From positions 558,001 through 622,000 of the forward strand of contig LATX02000175.1 of NCBI GenBank assembly GCA_001466705.2: 64,000 nucleotides of DNA. Reading direction: 5' to 3'. This DNA comes from Moniliophthora roreri. Lineage: Eukaryota > Basidiomycota > Agaricomycetes > Agaricales > Marasmiaceae. Below, one piece after another: positions 54,169-64,000 of this stretch. Below the pieces are notes generated by a model. That model was given only the letters and a program-made list of their open reading frames with translations, was not told where the DNA came from and ran no database searches. The position numbers were made by a program, and so were the translations under genes. Every line of letters begins with the position of its first letter. Position 1 is the first letter of the stretch.

Positions 54169-55215
54169 TCAATCTTTTTTCGCAGCGCCTTCACCATAAC
54201 GCTTTGTCGAATTCTCGATTTTGAGGGCGGTTAGATTGAAAGATGCCATGGTAAGCCCTTTCCTCCCTCGGCAAAAGGATTCCCAACCTTCTGGGATCCG
54301 CTCCTCAACCAGCATAACCCTAAGATCGTCCAATTTTCCTCCGAAAATGCGAAGCATAGTGGCGTTACTAGGTAGAAATAATTGCTAAGAGATGCCTCAA
54401 GTATAATGGTAAGATATAAGATACTTACTTGGAGCTCCCGAAAAATCTGTGAATCGTGGCGAGGGTGAATTCAGGGTTGTTAGCCTGCGCATCAGCGCGA
54501 CGTTTGGCTGAATACCGTGCAATGTCGTCCACAGTCAAGAGAGGCTTGCCATCTGTGTCCTTTCCTGACGCGGAAGCCAAAAGCTCTTCGACAAAAGGGA
54601 GATGGGGTTTTGATTGGTCCGGGTTGAAATGGGCATCCTGTCCTACCACCAATAGTCAGTCGATGACAGGCCAGGCCACATTATTGCTCACTTGTAACAG
54701 ACCCATCATGTTCAATGGCATTATGAAGACTTAGTTCTTCCAGATCAAACGTGTCTTTCAATGAATTGTCGAATGTCATTATAATTCGCATCCGAAGCAA
54801 ATGTCAACGTACCCTTGCTGTAATCACGTTTCAGGAAACCAGCAGCATAGTTCGGTACAAAGAAGCAGAATGATGGCGCAAAGTTGTACGTCTCGTGCAC
54901 TTTGGCAGTCAACTCCTTGAATGAAATGTTCTTTCCGTCTCTTGGTAAGATGCCTTGACACACATGAGACTAGCAGGGTGCTTGACAAGTAGGGGCAGAC
55001 TCACCGTGATTTGCCATAGCATTCAAAGCGGGGCATGCACTCCTACTGTCGCCTTCTTTCGGTGGAATGTATTCGGGCCATTTCCCGCCAAAGCCTGGAC
55101 AACCTTCAGCCACGACACGACCCGTCTTTCGGTTTGGAGTTACTGCGTTGACGACGACGAGATACAGATCCCAGGTGTAGACCCCGATGTTCTGGAAGAA
55201 AGAGGCAATGGTCAT
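54169..55215 (-). CDS. Heme-thiolate peroxidase (chloroperoxidase/peroxygenase family)
   Basis: This is a heme-haloperoxidase family enzyme. Start MTIASFFQNIGVYTWDLYLV at 55215 is hydrophobic, possibly a signal anchor. CPGFGGKWPEYIPPKEGDSR then SACPALNAMANHG carries the proximal cysteine; the family usually has PCP, and here it is ACP. GILPRDGKNIS, FDLEELSLHNAIEHDGSVTR (distal EHD, chloroperoxidase-type, rather than the EGD-R of classical agaric peroxygenases) and DAHFNPDQSKPHL follow. Five exons join in frame and end GEGAAKKD. It may halogenate or oxygenate phenolics and hydrocarbons; the activity cannot be chosen from sequence. A TATAAAAG box lies about 52 bp before the ATG. Confidence 0.85.
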
Positions 55216-55266
55216 GATGAAAGCTGTTGGAGAAGGTTCGTCCGAAGTGCTCGGCAGCTGAACGGT

Positions 55267-55274
55267 CTTTTATA
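55267..55274 (-). promoter_or_regulatory. TATA box of the heme-thiolate peroxidase gene
   Basis: TATAAAAG on the reverse strand, about 52 bp upstream of the ATG at 55215, at a normal spacing for a short 5' leader. Confidence 0.55.
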
Positions 55275-55555
55275 GGTTATGTCCAGGGGGAAGCGCCTTA
55301 AAGCGAAAAGTCCGGCCGCAACGAGGTCTTGTGAAACCATCAAGGTTCCATTATGCCAGTTATATGTCAGAACAAGGTGAATGGAAGTCGGAAGTTTACA
55401 CACCTGATAGGCCATATCGTAAGTGGCCTCGTGATTGATGTTCCGTAAAAGGTCATATAGACGCCGAAGCGCACTAACTTCACTCGAACCAACGCACGTG
55501 TTGTCAAATTCACAAAAGAGAAATCTATTGACCAACTAGTTAGGTACCATACATC

Positions 55556-56820
55556 TTACCACCGGTCATAGTCAAACTCTCCATGCAGACGTGTGATTAT
55601 CTTCTGATAGTTGGGCTCGTTGTCGGGGTTAATTAATCCAAATCGTATGAAGAAGTCGATGAGAACTATGGAGGAAGCAATTAAGGAACAACACGCGACA
55701 GAAGGCGAATAGACTCGCACTTAGAGCGCAATTAGGTTTGAATCTTCCTGCCTTCATCCTTTGAATGACTTCAGCGTGTTCCAGAAGCTGTAGGAGATAA
55801 GGAATTGTCATAGAAGGATGCCATGCCATCAAATACCTCAAAGCACTCGACTTCGCCGTCCGATGGCTTGGGTTGGAATAAAGCAGGATCAGCACCTTGC
55901 GGGATCTCCAAATCATAGGCATATCTTGGAAGTCTTCAGAGCGGGGTGCAGCTGAGTGTAGGGCATACGCACTCGATTTCGGGTTGTAGCCAACCTTTCG
56001 AGGTCCTGAAGAAGTAGCTGATAGACCCCGTCGCTCTGACATACTTCCTGACGACGGTCTCGTCGATGCTCGCCTCTTCCATGCACTCCTTAACCAAGGA
56101 TTCAAGCATTCCCATTCCGCTCGGAATACCCCCTGCAACAGTGTTGTCATACAGGCCCGGGAACCTGAAGACAATAAACGGAAGAATCGACCTTAAATGG
56201 AAGACGTACGTTTGCTTTGTTCTTGAACGAGTAGGCACCCAGATCTTCAAGCTGTTTCCATCTGGACCTCGCTCGAACGCGGTCATATGGATTCCATAAG
56301 TCACAACGCCAAAAAGCGCACAGACCGAACGTTCCATCTCGAAGGCATAGTTCATCTTCTCCTCATCTACAGCCTGATCATCAGCGGGGTAATCATGAAC
56401 ACCAAACGGATCCCGATAGACAGGATACATTTCTGCTCTCCACTTCTTGGGCCCACAAATGTCCTCGAAAAGACTGGTGTCTCTCCATCGCTCGCAAAGT
56501 TCCTTCATCGCTGCATTACGCTTTTTAATGGTGTTGGCCCAAGCCTGGAATGTTACTCTGGAAACCCCATCTTCATTCGATTCAATGTGCCACAATTCGG
56601 GTCGGTTGTTCTGGCGACTTTGCTCGTTCTCGCGTTGTAGAACATCTATGATAACTGGTCTAAGAAGACCGATGGCAGGGCTCGTGGGCTCAGGGGAAAG
56701 ACACCAAGAAATAAGCTTCTCAGCGTCGAATGAGGGCTCTGGAAGAGGCGAAGGCCGATTAACACGGCAGTTATCGCATTTATCGATGAGGTCAAGGTAG
56801 GATAGGTTTACGGTGGGCAT
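55556..56820 (-). CDS. DUF4743 plus Nudix hydrolase (Tnr3-like)
   Basis: The N-terminal half (NLSYLDLIDKCDNCRVNRPS through WRAEMYPVYRD) matches the DUF4743 region that precedes Nudix domains in fungal thiamine-pyrophosphokinase-linked proteins such as Tnr3. AFERGPDGNSLKIWVPTRSR precedes the Nudix part, followed by GLYDNTVAGGIPSGMGMLES and LVKECMEEASID. This is the Nudix box, with Lys where Arg is usual before ECxEEA. After further introns, EYAYDLEIPQGADPALFQPK and LILIDFFIRFGLINPDNEPN finish the protein at a TAA at 55556-55558, about 340 residues. No pyrophosphokinase domain follows. It probably hydrolyses a nucleoside-diphosphate-linked or damaged thiamine-phosphate compound. It is divergent from the TcdA-like gene, 110 bp away. 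Confidence 0.82.
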
Positions 56821-56930
56821 GAGATGGATAGAAGCTGCAATAGATTCCCACTGAGTTTGAGGTATATAATAAAAATAGATGAGTCACCGGTGAACAAGGA
56901 CCCGTCGACAACAGCTCGTCGAGTCAGTCG

Positions 56931-58667
56931 ATGACGGCGAGCGCCGAAAAAATTTGTTACTCCGGGCCAATGACCTCGTACCTGAATACCCACAAATCTC
57001 AGCTCATTGCAACGGCAGTTGCAGCGTCATGTGCTACATTCGCGGTCCTTACAGCGTACAATACCTATACAAGACATTCCCGACGAAAAGGACTCAATGA
57101 AGAGGTCTTACGCTCAATTACTAGCCAAGGATCCAATTTCGGCCTGCAACACCTCCAGCGTTCCGAGGGTCAAGGACCTTCGGACAATTCCTTATCATCT
57201 TCGTCTGTCCTATCAGGCCTACCGTATGATGAAGAGTTGATACGAGAGCAATTGGCCAGAAATTATGCGTTCTTCGGAGAGGATGGTATGAAGAAAATTC
57301 GGGGAAAGAGTGTTGTGATTGTTGGCTGTGGAGGCGTGGGCAGCTGGGCGGCGGTGATGCTTGTCAGGTCGTACGTTTAGCAAACTGTCTTTCCGGCCGT
57401 TTGGATTTTCAATGTGTTGCAGAGGCGTCTCCAAAATTAGACTGGTTGACTTTGACTACGTCACCCTTTCCTCTCTGAATCGACATGCGACTGCCGTGCT
57501 AAGTGACGTAGGAACGCCGAAAGTCAAATGCATAGAACGCACTTTGAAGCAGTTTTCAAGATGGGTAGAAGTAGATGCTTGCGTAGATATCTGGCGGAAG
57601 GAAGAGGGAGGACTTTTACTAGAAGGCTATGACTGGGTGATTGGTGCGTCAAATGACCCTTCCTATTCAATAAATGTTCTAACTGTTGGTTGGTCAGACG
57701 CTATAGACAATATTCAGACTAAGGTTGACCTTCTGAAGTATTGCCATTCGAATGGTATACAGGTACGCATTATTATACCCTTCCAGACCACAATCTCAAA
57801 CACAACTCTAGGTATTCTCTTCAATGGGTGCCGGTGCGAAAACCGACCCCACTCGAATCCAAATCAGCGACATATCTTACACCGTATATGATCCTCTTGC
57901 ACGTTCGGTGCGACGAAAACTTCGACTCCTGGGAGTCAACTCCGGCATACCAGTTGTATACTCCACCGAAGTACCTGGCGACGTGAAGTTGCTACCGTTA
58001 CCTGAAGAAGAGTTTCAGAAGGGACCCGTGAAAGAGCTGGGTGTCTTTGACGATTTCAGAGTCAGAATTTTGCCTGTGCTCGGTGAGCTATCAGTTTACG
58101 CATCGAATGTCCCCTCTAATGAAGCCTTTGTAGGTCCCCTGCCCTCTATCTTTGGTCTTTACATAGCCACATATATTTTATGCGAAATGGCTGAAAAGCC
58201 CATCTTGAACCCGCTACCAATTAAAAACAGGCGAAAGCTTTATGAACGTCTACTTCGCGATTTACTGCACCGAGAGCAGAAACTTACAGGCGAAATGATG
58301 AAGTGAGCATCTTTCCAACTCTTCTTATGTATCTATTGTCTCACACGTTCTGAATCCTTGCAGTCGCCTACCGATTGACGAAGATGATGTTTCATTCGTT
58401 TTTGAAGATCTATACCGAGGTAGATCGGTTCTTCCACCACATGAGGTGCCTACGAAACCCGCTCTGGTGAGATGGAATTTGGAGAAGCCATTGGAGCTTG
58501 CGAATATTGTAGTGATGGAGGAGAAGGACGCAGTGAAGCACATAAAGCAGTGCAAGACGGAGACAGGTTATGTTCAACCTGGACAGGTCTGGGGTCAAGA
58601 GGTGGAAGCCATTGTAGTGAAGAGGAGAACCGAGGTGGAGAAGTATCTACAATGGATGAACCAATGA
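56931..58667 (+). CDS. tRNA threonylcarbamoyladenosine dehydratase (TcdA/Tcd1-like)
   Basis: This is an E1-like ATP-dependent enzyme that cyclises t6A to ct6A at position 37 of ANN-decoding tRNAs. A hydrophobic segment near residue 25-45 (IATAVAASCATFAVLTAYNT) fits the membrane-anchored mitochondrial form of yeast Tcd1/Tcd2. EQLARNYAFFGEDGMKKIRG leads to KSVVIVGCGGVGSWAAVMLV, the nucleotide-binding GxGGVGS. SGVSKIRLVDFDYVTLSSLN with RHATAVLSDVGTPKV is the conserved ThiF/MoeB part. The C-terminal half includes MGAGAKTDPTRIQISDISYT and the PGDVKLLPLP region. Several introns are kept in frame, and it ends YLQWMNQ. Length is about 510 residues. The start at 56931 is the first ATG; the next in-frame one lies about 13 codons later. 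Confidence 0.88.
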
Positions 58668-59570
58668 TTATTTGGCCACGACTTCGTACCCCACTCCATT
58701 AACGAGATTTTGTCCGCAGCTGTTTCTGAGGAGTACTGCATCTTGGCGCCGGTCGTCCTCTTTACCTTTCGAGCGTCGAAGTCGTTTATGAGAGGAACCC
58801 GAACCTTTTTCTACTGCTATCTATCTACATGGGTATCACTCCGCCCATCAAAGAGAGGACGCAGATTCTAGCCTGGATGAGCTGAGTGAGGCAGTAAGAA
58901 AGCTATGCCCACTGGCCACTTGCCGGAGGCAGGGACATGCTTGCGGCTTGGCGCGATGACTTTTGTGGCGGATAGGTGATGAAGAGAATTGACGTCGGGT
59001 GAGCCACAGATGTAATCGTGCGACATACCATGGGCCTCTGGAAGATTGAGTCTCGGAGACTTGGAAGGCTACTGAAACGTCACCATGAGTATCCACGGGA
59101 GCGTGAATGTGGTCGCCACATCCTTGAAAGTGAGTATAGTGAAATACACACTCAGATGACTAAACGTATATGGCAGCAAAACACACTTGAAATACGGTGG
59201 GGAGGGAAAAAAAAGATCTCGGTTCCCTCGTCCACCAACGCGTGGCGTGCACTGTGGTCAGCCCAAACGAGCAATATCCACAGGTAACTTAAGAGCTTTT
59301 GATGTTCTTGACGAGACCTTGACAAGACATGAAAGAAACACGAGGAGACAAGGATAAAAAAAGTCTGAAGAAATAAATCCTTTTAAAAAAGTGGGAAGAA
59401 TAACACTGGCGTAGCGAACCCGATACATTCTACACGGATTCATTATAAGGAAAGGTGTAGACGCCACGAAGCTCAAATAGCTTACTTTGCATCGCAGAAA
59501 CTACATCATCATCAGTATTTAGAGTCCGCCATCAAGAGGAAGTGTCGAATGTACATGTTAGCAAGGGCAC
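58668..59570. other. No gene recognised
   Basis: About 0.9 kb at the 3' sides of two convergent units. Only short frames without motifs are present. Confidence 0.5.
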
Positions 59571-60223
59571 CTAGTCTACTACAGGCTGTAGTAGAACACC
59601 ATAATCTCTACAAGCTTCCGCTCGATATGATACAATATCATAAGAGATGTTGTAGGATAGTTCCCAGTTCGAAATCATCGGGAGTAGATTGATACCAATA
59701 AGGCCTAAGTTCGAGTCGAGCAGGTCGCCGACCATTCTGCGGATGATGTCAGTAATTACACAAAGAGTCCTCATAAACCCCTCCCCGGATTGTGGCATTG
59801 GAAGAACTCACATACGACATCACCCTCTTTCTTGTCCTTCTCGTACCACAGAATGAAGATTACCAGCGCTGCTGCAAAAGGTTTGATCGTGGAATAACCC
59901 ACCTCACAAACCTGCAATAACTGGTGGTAAAACGCCTGATTTCCAGGAACACCATTCCGAGGGCTGAAATGATTACGGTGAAATGTTTGTAATGGAGGCT
60001 CTGGAGCCACATAGGTTGATAGGGACCCCCGATGTTTGCCTTGGCTTGGGCTATGTGGAGATGTAAAAGGGCAGAAGTCGCTAGAGATAGTAGAATGAAA
60101 AAATCGGTAGTGTCAATAGTTCATACTGATCCCTTACAGGAAAAGTATGCTTTAGCGTCATTTTAGCAGGGGATTGGTGGAGATCACTGCAATGGATGGT
60201 CTACTGCAATAAATTTGAAGCAT
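59571..60223 (-). pseudogene. Decayed copy of a small multi-pass membrane protein
   Basis: This copy aligns by eye with the intact gene at 62420-63164. Exon 1 is MLQIYCSRPSIA from the ATG at 60223. Exon 2 then reads GSV-stop-TIDTTDFFILLSLATS, continuing ALLHLHIAQAKANIGGPYQP and VIISALGMVFLEI. In the intact copy the corresponding stretch is GSPSTCTLDTAI...FFLLHLRFIKSKINAGSPTY...LVIAALGMTLLEI. The TGA at 60121-60123 is in frame. After FLEIRRFTTSY the frame shifts to one reading PFAAALVIFILWYEKDKKEG. The 3' end is unclear. I take it as a pseudogene, although an alternative first exon that skips the stop cannot be excluded. Confidence 0.55.
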
Positions 60224-61485
60224 GGTGGCCGAGGTTAAAAGTGGTAAGAATATGGCCAAAAAGAAAGATAGCTATTTGAAATGAAGATAAATTTAATCTA
60301 GACTAGTCAAAGGAGGTTCAAGTCCCATCAGCGAAACGGTCGATCCAGATTGGAGATGTCCGAGTGCTTTTGCCGATATTCGGTCTTTTTCTACTTACTA
60401 TCCGGTTGCGCTTAAAGTCATTCTTACATTGTATACTTCGGGACACTACTGATGTCGGAAGAAAAATGGTTAAATTCAAGTAGCGGAACACTAGCGGAAT
60501 TCGGGTGCGCGGGCGGGTATAAAATTGCCGCTACAAAGTTTGTTAAACCTGAACCACCACGAACCTCACCATTCCGACACGTACACAGGTAAGTATAACC
60601 TTAAATCTCTCATACTTATCTAATTACTTTTATTACTCACAGTGAGGGCTGTGCAAATTGATGTAGACACAAGCAATGTTAGTTTGTAAAGAGCCCTAGG
60701 TATGTCCCTGCATTTTCAGCCATCAACGCTGTCCTGAATATTGCCTAAAGCTCGTCCACCATAAGTTAACTTACACCCCCATCCGTGCTACATTCGGACT
60801 TCACGCCCAAACCCTCGGTCGGTCACACGCTTTCGTATTGGTCCTGACAACTTACGCTGCTGTCAGCAGATCAAAAGTTCCCGGTTGGAAGGGATGAATG
60901 TCACAGGTGTGTACATTCTATCACACAGTCATTTTCGCTGATCACAGATGACAGCAGATCCGCGCCTAGCACTGGGTAAATTGTTCATGTTGATAGGACG
61001 AAGCATGAAATGGCGGCGGGATGGGGTGGCTGCGTGGTGATGACAAGACTGTCAGCAACGAGAAGGTACCGGCAATAATGGTGAGAGGTCGGCGACAACA
61101 GTGAAATGGGTGGGAAGGTTTGTGTGCGTAGTGAGTAGGGATGGGACCACCAAATGTTTCCTCACTGTAAATAAAGTAAAAACTTAAAGTAAAAGCGACT
61201 GGACAATCGGTGAGACACGAAGGACGAGCAAGCAAAACTAGCTTGGCAAGTAAAAATTGTCTTATCTTCCTTTTTCAGCTGATTTTATCCTTTTCAAGCA
61301 CTCCAATCAGAACCAACTGTCTTGCTGATGCCGTGCGTCAACCTGAGCATTCATAGCAAACCATACCCAATCCGGCTACGCACCTTCCCGATACCTAACA
61401 AGATATTTAAATGGGATGTCCTACTCGTCAAAATCTCAGAAATCCTCTGACAAGGAACACTCACAACTTTCTCCCACTGCATTCA
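60224..61485. other. Intergenic region with TATA and an intron-like segment
   Basis: No protein-coding frame is convincing. TATAAAA at 60518-60524 is followed about 65 bp later by a perfect GTAAGT donor, with an acceptor TCACAG (intron-like 60589-60642), then a second GTATGT..AAAG segment. This could be a spliced noncoding transcript or the leader of the methyltransferase gene that starts at 61486. Confidence 0.4.
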
Positions 61486-62269
61486 ATGCCCCACGGCCAG
61501 CCATTCCAGATTACCACCATCGATGATTGGGTGCGTTCGGATCGGTACCATAACTCCTTTCTTCTTCCGGAGGATGGTGTGTTGGAAAACGCTCTGAAAA
61601 GGAGCCACGAGAATGAGTTTCCGGATATCGCTGTCAGTGCCGCCCAAGGAAGGTTTCTGAATCTCTTGGCCAAGTCAATTGGGGTAAAACGGATACTCGA
61701 AGTCGGAACTTTGGGCGGTTACTCGACGATATGGCTCGGACGTGCTCTACCTGAAGACGGCGAGTTGATTACCCTCGAGTTAGAGGAGAAGTACGCACAG
61801 GTAAGTCTTATCCGCCGTTTCAGACAGTCTCTTCTGACCCAATAACAGGTCGCGATCGCCAATCTTGCCCACGCTGGCCTGAGTGACAAATGTAAAGTAC
61901 TCGTCGGACCGGCATACGATTCGATGGTCAAGTTGGACTCTGACAAGCCATTCGATTTCATATTCATTGATGCCGACAAGCCTTCGAATCTCAAGTACTT
62001 TCTTGAGGCGAAGAGACTTGTCAGGAAGGGTGGCGTAATTGTGAGTTTTGACTTGTCTGTAGGTTCCAGCTTCTAAAATCATCGTTCAGATCGTTGACAA
62101 TATGGTTCGATACGGTCGTGTAGCGGATCCCGAGCAAAGTGATGACAAAATTGAGGGCATAAGGAGTCTTTTGAGGGCTCTGAAAGGAGATGGAGAGGTA
62201 GAAACGACGACCATTGCGACGGTAGGCGATAAGGGATATGATGGATTTCTGTATGCAGTTAAATTGTAG
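61486..62269 (+). CDS. Catechol/caffeoyl-CoA-type O-methyltransferase (copy 1)
   Basis: This is an S-adenosylmethionine-dependent O-methyltransferase of the cation-dependent family (Methyltransf_3). It starts MPHGQPFQITTIDDWVRSDR at 61486, chosen because the second copy begins identically placed. Motifs: VKRILEVGTLGGYSTIWLGR (SAM loop), ELITLELEEKYAQ joined to VAIANLAHAG, and FDFIFIDADKPSNLKYFLEA (metal-ligand Asp and D-A-D-K signature). RKGGVIIVDNMVRYGRV and the tail GYDGFLYAVKL follow. Two short introns keep the frame, giving about 225 residues. Family members methylate one hydroxyl of vicinal phenols. A near-copy lies 1.4 kb downstream. Confidence 0.88.
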
Positions 62270-62419
62270 TGCCGTGGCTTATGGGAGGTCGTTATCGCCA
62301 CAATTCTATAACGAGACAAAGATCGAAGGAGGTTGTGCGATTTTGTGTCCATCGAAACCCAATACATTCCAAATGAACCCAAATTACAAGGAAAGATGAG
62401 AACAAGTCTGAAAGTCCTA

Positions 62420-63164
62420 TCATCGTACACCACGAAGCTCAAACGGCTCTCCTGCTGGACCTCTCGACAGGGCCAGCTCGACGAATTCCGTACATAGAAA
62501 CAAGGCGTAAAGCGCTGTCTAAAAAGAGATGAGTCAGCACTCCAGTAGATGCATACAACACGCACCAGGACCACATTATCCAACCACATGTCCGACGCTG
62601 GATATGCCGGCTTGCCAACCTCCTTCTGTTCCAAAACGTGTAAACGTACAGTTTTGACGATTTCGACGACCAATATGAAAAGCCAGTATCCAGATAGGAG
62701 CTAGCATATATACATAAATAAGAGACGAAACTTTCTGTAGGCGGCATTAGAAGGACCCACATATGACATTATCCTCGTTCTTGCTCTTCTCTCATGCCAT
62801 AGGATGACTATCGCCAACGCCAGTGCGACTGGAGTAATTGGTAACAATCCCACTCCTAAATCTGCAACGACCAAACGCGCAATTTCCAGTAATGTCATCC
62901 CAAGGGCAGCGATAACAAGGACGAAATATACGTAGTGAAGCCATTTGGGATAAGTAGGACTGCCGGCGTTGATTTTGGACTTGATGAAGCGAAGGTGTAG
63001 GAGGAAAAAGGTCGCGATAAAGCAAAATGAGGGAATAGGGACGATTGCTGTGTCAAGGGTACATGTCGATGGTGATCCCTAGCAAGAAAGGCGTTTTAGC
63101 GTGAGTTTTGGGAGATAACAGAAGAGCTTACTGGGATCGGTAGTCTATGGGAACAGAGGGGCAT
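62420..63164 (-). CDS. Small multi-pass membrane protein, unknown family
   Basis: I do not recognise a named family. Four exons join in frame: MPLCSHRLPIP, then GSPSTCTLDTAIVPIPSFCF with FFLLHLRFIKSKINAGSPTY and LVIAALGMTLLEIARLVVAD, then LLSGYWLFILVVEIVKTVRL, then TALYALFLCTEFVELALSRG, ending ELRGVR at a TGA at 62420-62422. About four hydrophobic helices are visible (FCFIATFFLLHL, YFVLVIAALGMTLLEIA, LLPITPVALALAIVILW, YWLFILVVEIV) with a final one near LYALFLCTEF. Length is about 200 residues. It lies on the strand opposite to, and between, two O-methyltransferase copies, and a decayed copy sits at 59571-60223. A role in transport or anchoring linked to the methyltransferase is only a guess. 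Confidence 0.65.
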
Positions 63165-63659
63165 GGTGGTGGTCAGGGTTGAAGGCAGTGGCAAGGTTTA
63201 ATAGGCACTGTGCGATTATTGAACATGATGGTCGTCGTGCATCAGCATCAACCACTGCTCTGGCAGTCAACACTGCTTTGAGCGCTAAACAAGTCATACC
63301 AAATTTGGGGGCCGGTATCTAAACACGGTTACACGTTCGAGTCATACAGTCGCGGCAAAAAATGCAATTCCATGTTGGGAAATTGGTTCCCATCTGCCTA
63401 GGAGTGAGATTCATCCCAGAAAAAGTCTGACGCAGATTGATTTCCATAACTGTTTGGGGAAGCTGAGGCTCAGGATGTATGAACCCATTTGAAAAATGAG
63501 AAAAATGGACAATTGTGTTGAAGGTCTTCGTCGAACCTCCAGTGATTTTGGCGGGTGTGAGAACGATTTACTATTTTTGGGATTGCATTACTTTTCGCTG
63601 CGACTGTACAGTATTTCTGATAAGAAACGTTCACAATCTTCCAACGTTCAATCATCAAT

Positions 63660-64000
63660 ATGTCACAGGGCCAGCCATTTCGAATCACTACTATCGACGA
63701 TTGGGCACGTTCGGATCGATATCACAACTCGTTTCTCCTCCCGGAACACGATGATGTCTTGGAAAGCGCCTTGAGAAGGAGTCAGGAAAATGGGTTGCCG
63801 GATATTGCTGTCAGTGCTGCCCAAGGGAGGCTTCTGAACCTGCTGATCAAATCGATTGGGGTGAAGCGGATACTCGAGGTCGGAACTTTGGGCGGTTATT
63901 CAACGATATGGCTTGGACGTGCGCTACCTGAAAACGGTGAGTTGATTACGCTTGAATTAGAGGAGAAACACGCACAGGTAAGTCTTATCCGCCGTTTCAG
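63660..64000 (+). CDS. O-methyltransferase (copy 2), cut by the window edge
   Basis: Start MSQGQPFRITTIDDWARSDR at 63660. Exon 1 runs to 63977, where ELEEKHAQ meets the same GTAAGT donor as in copy 1. The protein is nearly identical to copy 1 (SIGVKRILEVGTLGGYSTIW shared), and the first 23 bases of intron 1 are the same. The rest lies beyond the window. It is a recent tandem duplicate of the gene at 61486 and should share its cation-dependent phenol O-methylation activity. Confidence 0.85.
   Translation, partial: MSQGQPFRITTIDDWARSDRYHNSFLLPEHDDVLESALRRSQENGLPDIAVSAAQGRLLNLLIKSIGVKRILEVGTLGGYSTIWLGRALPENGELITLELEEKHAQVSLIRRF

Noticed and set aside
55212..55535. 107-codon reverse-strand frame between the Nudix and peroxidase genes
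   Set aside because: It overlaps the peroxidase TATA box and leader region and shows no family features; it is best read as promoter.
60314..60325. tRNA-like T-arm GGTTCAAGTCCC with a TGGCCGAGG A-box-like string about 95 bp upstream
   Set aside because: Spacing is too long, no acceptor or anticodon stem can be folded, and the A-box-like string lies over the first exon of the membrane-protein pseudogene.

Overview
This window reads as nuclear DNA of a filamentous basidiomycete, probably an agaricomycete saprotroph. The evidence is direct: every long gene is broken by several introns of about 38-90 nt with GT..AG ends and CTRAY-like branch sites. Intergenic gaps are short, and the gene families are typical of mushrooms: a CYP63-like P450, a DUF6534-type membrane protein, a secreted tyrosinase, a GH18 chitinase, a heme-thiolate peroxidase, an intradiol dioxygenase and F-box-like proteins. 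Gene models were rebuilt by eye from reading frames and splice consensus, so exon edges are predictions.

Left part (0-22 kb): a low-confidence P/Q-rich ORF and an empty stretch. Next comes a divergent pair of a secreted intradiol dioxygenase and a muconate-cyclase-like beta-propeller lactonase, then a CYP63-like P450 and a decayed helical-domain fragment. These are followed by a GH18 chitinase, an F-box-like protein, a small unknown protein and a histidine acid phosphatase. A divergent pair of TIM-barrel proteins of the AP-endonuclease-2/dehydroshikimate-dehydratase-like fold and a calcineurin-like phosphoesterase close this part.

Middle (22-34 kb): a CpG-starved, AT-rich block of about 4 kb with an intron-bearing fossil gene, probably mobile-element or silenced DNA. 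Then a tyrosinase gene, about 2.8 kb with no recognisable gene, an F-box-like gene, a short telomere-like tract and overlapping palindromes.

Right part (34-64 kb): a second P450 with an apparent in-frame stop, a KRE9/KNH-like GPI protein, a MoaB/Mog-domain protein and a DUF6534-like membrane protein. The DNA replication genes ORC3 and MCM4 are divergent, with 92 bp between start codons. Then come a Zn2Cys6 regulator with a likely GC-AG intron, a heme-thiolate peroxidase, a DUF4743/Nudix protein and a TcdA-type E1-like enzyme. The window ends in a duplicated module that alternates a catechol/caffeoyl-CoA-type O-methyltransferase with an opposite-strand membrane protein. One membrane-protein copy is decayed and the last methyltransferase runs off the edge.

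Functionally, many genes fit oxidation and ring cleavage of phenolics (dioxygenase, lactonase, dehydratase-like barrels, two P450s, tyrosinase, peroxidase, methyltransferases), but a single regulated cluster is not shown. Housekeeping genes interrupt them.
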